From positions 1-6,358 of the forward strand of contig JAHRAJ010000025.1 of assembly GCA_020027365.1 (NCBI GenBank): DNA of 6,358 nucleotides, in the 5' to 3' direction. A program made the position numbers and the translations under genes. Positions 5,418-6,358 of the stretch are shown one piece after another. The DNA comes from Cenarchaeum sp. (lineage in GTDB: Archaea > Thermoproteota > Nitrososphaeria > Nitrososphaerales > Nitrosopumilaceae). The notes under the pieces were generated by a model. That model had not been told where the DNA came from and searched no databases. It was given only the letters and a program-made list of their open reading frames with translations. Every line of letters begins with the position of its first letter. Within the stretch, counting starts at the first letter, position 1.

Positions 5418-5909
5418 ATGAGTACAACTTCAAGTCAATATCCACTTTTGATAATAGTCAGCGACAGTGTGATAACCGGGACAACGCGCCTTCAAAAATA
5501 CGGATTTCTTCTACATAAGCAACATCGCAAGGAACTGTCAAAGATTGAGGACAAGTTTGATTTTGAATTTTATCGCGAGGACGAGTGGATTTCACATTAC
5601 TACGGCCCTTTTTGCAGACAGTTGGAAACTGATATCCAAATCTGCATTGATGCTCGACTCATGACCAAGACATACAAAGACATTGACGGTACAAGCATAA
5701 CGCCTCGGCACTCCCTGACCATGAAGGGACGCCTAAAATGGCGCGAATTGTTTCAGGATATGCCAAAAGAGATGGAGAAAATAAACGATAAAATTACAGA
5801 TTTGCAACATAAGAATCTGTATGATCTATTGAGATTAGTCTACAAGGAATATCCACAATATACGGAAAACAGCAAGCTAAGAGAACTAATCGAACTGACG
5901 TCTATCTAG
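5418..5909 (+). CDS. Probable winged-helix protein of YwgA/Panacea (SocA-like) type, 163 aa
   Basis: The protein is intact, with a start supported by the TATA box 25 nt upstream. Key blocks are TTRLQKYGFLLHKQ (residues 22-35), FDFEFYREDEWISHYYGPFCRQLETDI (47-73), a helix ending ICIDARLM (75-82), and a turn with HSLTMKGR (98-105). A charged helical tail follows (FQDMPKEMEKINDKITDLQHKNLYDLLRLVYKEYP). The order 'RLQKxxFLL ... YGPFxxxLxxDI ... LTxxG' is what I know from YwgA-type and Panacea/SocA-like domains. Panacea domains act as antitoxin or chaperone-like modules; YwgA-type proteins are uncharacterised. No toxin-like gene lies beside it in the window. Base composition is strikingly AT-rich compared with the flanking insertion sequences and the central genes, which suggests transfer. 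It lies alone between two direct copies of the same insertion sequence. The family assignment is tentative; the gene call is firm. Confidence 0.8.
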   Translation: MSTTSSQYPLLIIVSDSVITGTTRLQKYGFLLHKQHRKELSKIEDKFDFEFYREDEWISHYYGPFCRQLETDIQICIDARLMTKTYKDIDGTSITPRHSLTMKGRLKWRELFQDMPKEMEKINDKITDLQHKNLYDLLRLVYKEYPQYTENSKLRELIELTSI

Positions 5910-5942
5910 CACTTTCTAATCGGCCAACATTAACCAAAAAAT

Positions 5943-6358
5943 CGTATGAGGTCACCTACCCCATCTGTGCCTCATTCCAATCATGAGCAGTCCCCCGCCG
6001 TCCCACACCCCTGCCCGACCATCAGCGGCGGCGGCGGCGTCGGATCGGTCACACGATCTTTGCCACCTCCTCGGCCACCGACAGCCCCTGCCTCCTCCAC
6101 GTCAGGACGCATGACACGAAATTCGGCATCCGCTTCATGGCCCTGCTCCCTCCCTTGATCCGCCCGCTGATCTTGCGGAATGCCACCACGTACCGCAGAT
6201 CCTGCCCCGTGACGTTGTTTGTAGGATCGGCCCCCGGGTACTGAAGGAATGCAAGTGGGGACCGCGCGCAGCAGGCGGGCCGCCGTCGCCTCCAGTTTTT
6301 CGTCATCTGATTCCGCGTACGTCTGGATCTTGTACCGCATGGCGTCCCCCATGGAACT
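5943..6358 (-). mobile_element. IS66-like insertion sequence, copy 2 (one end, continues past right edge)
   Basis: This repeats 4019-4440 in the same orientation, starting with TGAGGTCACCTACCCC, and is cut by the window end. Positions 6051-6358 match 4131-4440 almost perfectly. The outermost part (5948-6050) has many substitutions and a net 4-nt length difference from copy 1. Together with copy 1 it brackets the AT-rich island 5363-5942, an arrangement like a composite transposon or a site of IS-mediated recombination. Confidence 0.75.
6049..6358 (-). pseudogene. IS66-like transposase C-terminus, copy 2, frameshifted
   Basis: The minus strand carries the same C-terminal block as copy 1: MRYKIQTYAESDDEKLEATAARLLRAVPT, then YPGADPTNNVTGQDLR, VAFRKISGRIKGG and the end EEVAKIV. 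Copy 1 has GCAACAGTGGGG at 4331-4342; copy 2 has GCAAGTGGGG here. These 2 missing nucleotides (after about 6253) move the N-terminal side out of frame with the C-terminal side. Relative to copy 1 it has Ser to Pro and Val to Ala changes and one silent change. It shares the Gly in place of the family's conserved Glu (codon 6205-6207), so both copies descend from an already defective element. Confidence 0.75.

Overview
The window looks like a piece of a GC-rich thaumarchaeal genome. Cenarchaeum symbiosum or a close relative is my best guess. This is inferred from the types of proteins encoded, from TATA-like boxes about 25 nt upstream of start codons (leaderless archaeal genes), from the near absence of Shine-Dalgarno sequences, and from GC-rich coding and intergenic DNA. 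No rRNA or tRNA is present to confirm it.

Layout, left to right. (1) Positions 1-291 hold the 5' part of a minus-strand gene for a small two-helix membrane protein that runs off the left edge. (2) Positions 337-500 form a compact inverted-repeat element with 20-bp arms and nested hairpins. (3) Positions 575-1336 are the relic of a conserved archaeal protein of about 250 residues. It can only be read by changing frame three times, always in the same direction. (4) Positions 1550-2086 are a tight two-gene operon: a stand-alone Lrp/AsnC effector-binding (RAM) domain protein followed by a 97-residue protein of unknown function. (5) Positions 2087-2860 are a long, very GC-rich stretch with no convincing gene, in which a short motif recurs six times. 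(6) Positions 2861-3415 encode a membrane-anchored protein. It is convergent with a 151-residue conserved hypothetical gene on the minus strand (3517-3972). The 3' end of the latter is partly duplicated between the two genes. (7) Positions about 4019-5362 are a decayed insertion sequence whose transposase (minus strand) I recognise as IS66-like from its order of motifs. (8) Positions 5363-5942 are an AT-rich island with one intact gene (5418-5909), probably a winged-helix protein of the YwgA/Panacea type. (9) From about 5943 to the right edge is a second copy of the same end of the insertion sequence, in the same orientation, with a 2-nt deletion in its transposase.

Working together: the RAM-domain gene and its downstream partner are probably co-transcribed. 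The other intact genes look like independent units. The right third is a mobile-element graveyard in which an AT-rich, probably imported gene sits between two direct insertion-sequence copies. The left third carries a decayed gene beside a MITE-like inverted repeat. I do not see a complete novel multi-gene system. The most notable signals are the triple-frameshift relic, the two-nucleotide indel theme, the inverted-repeat element, and the IS-flanked AT-rich gene.
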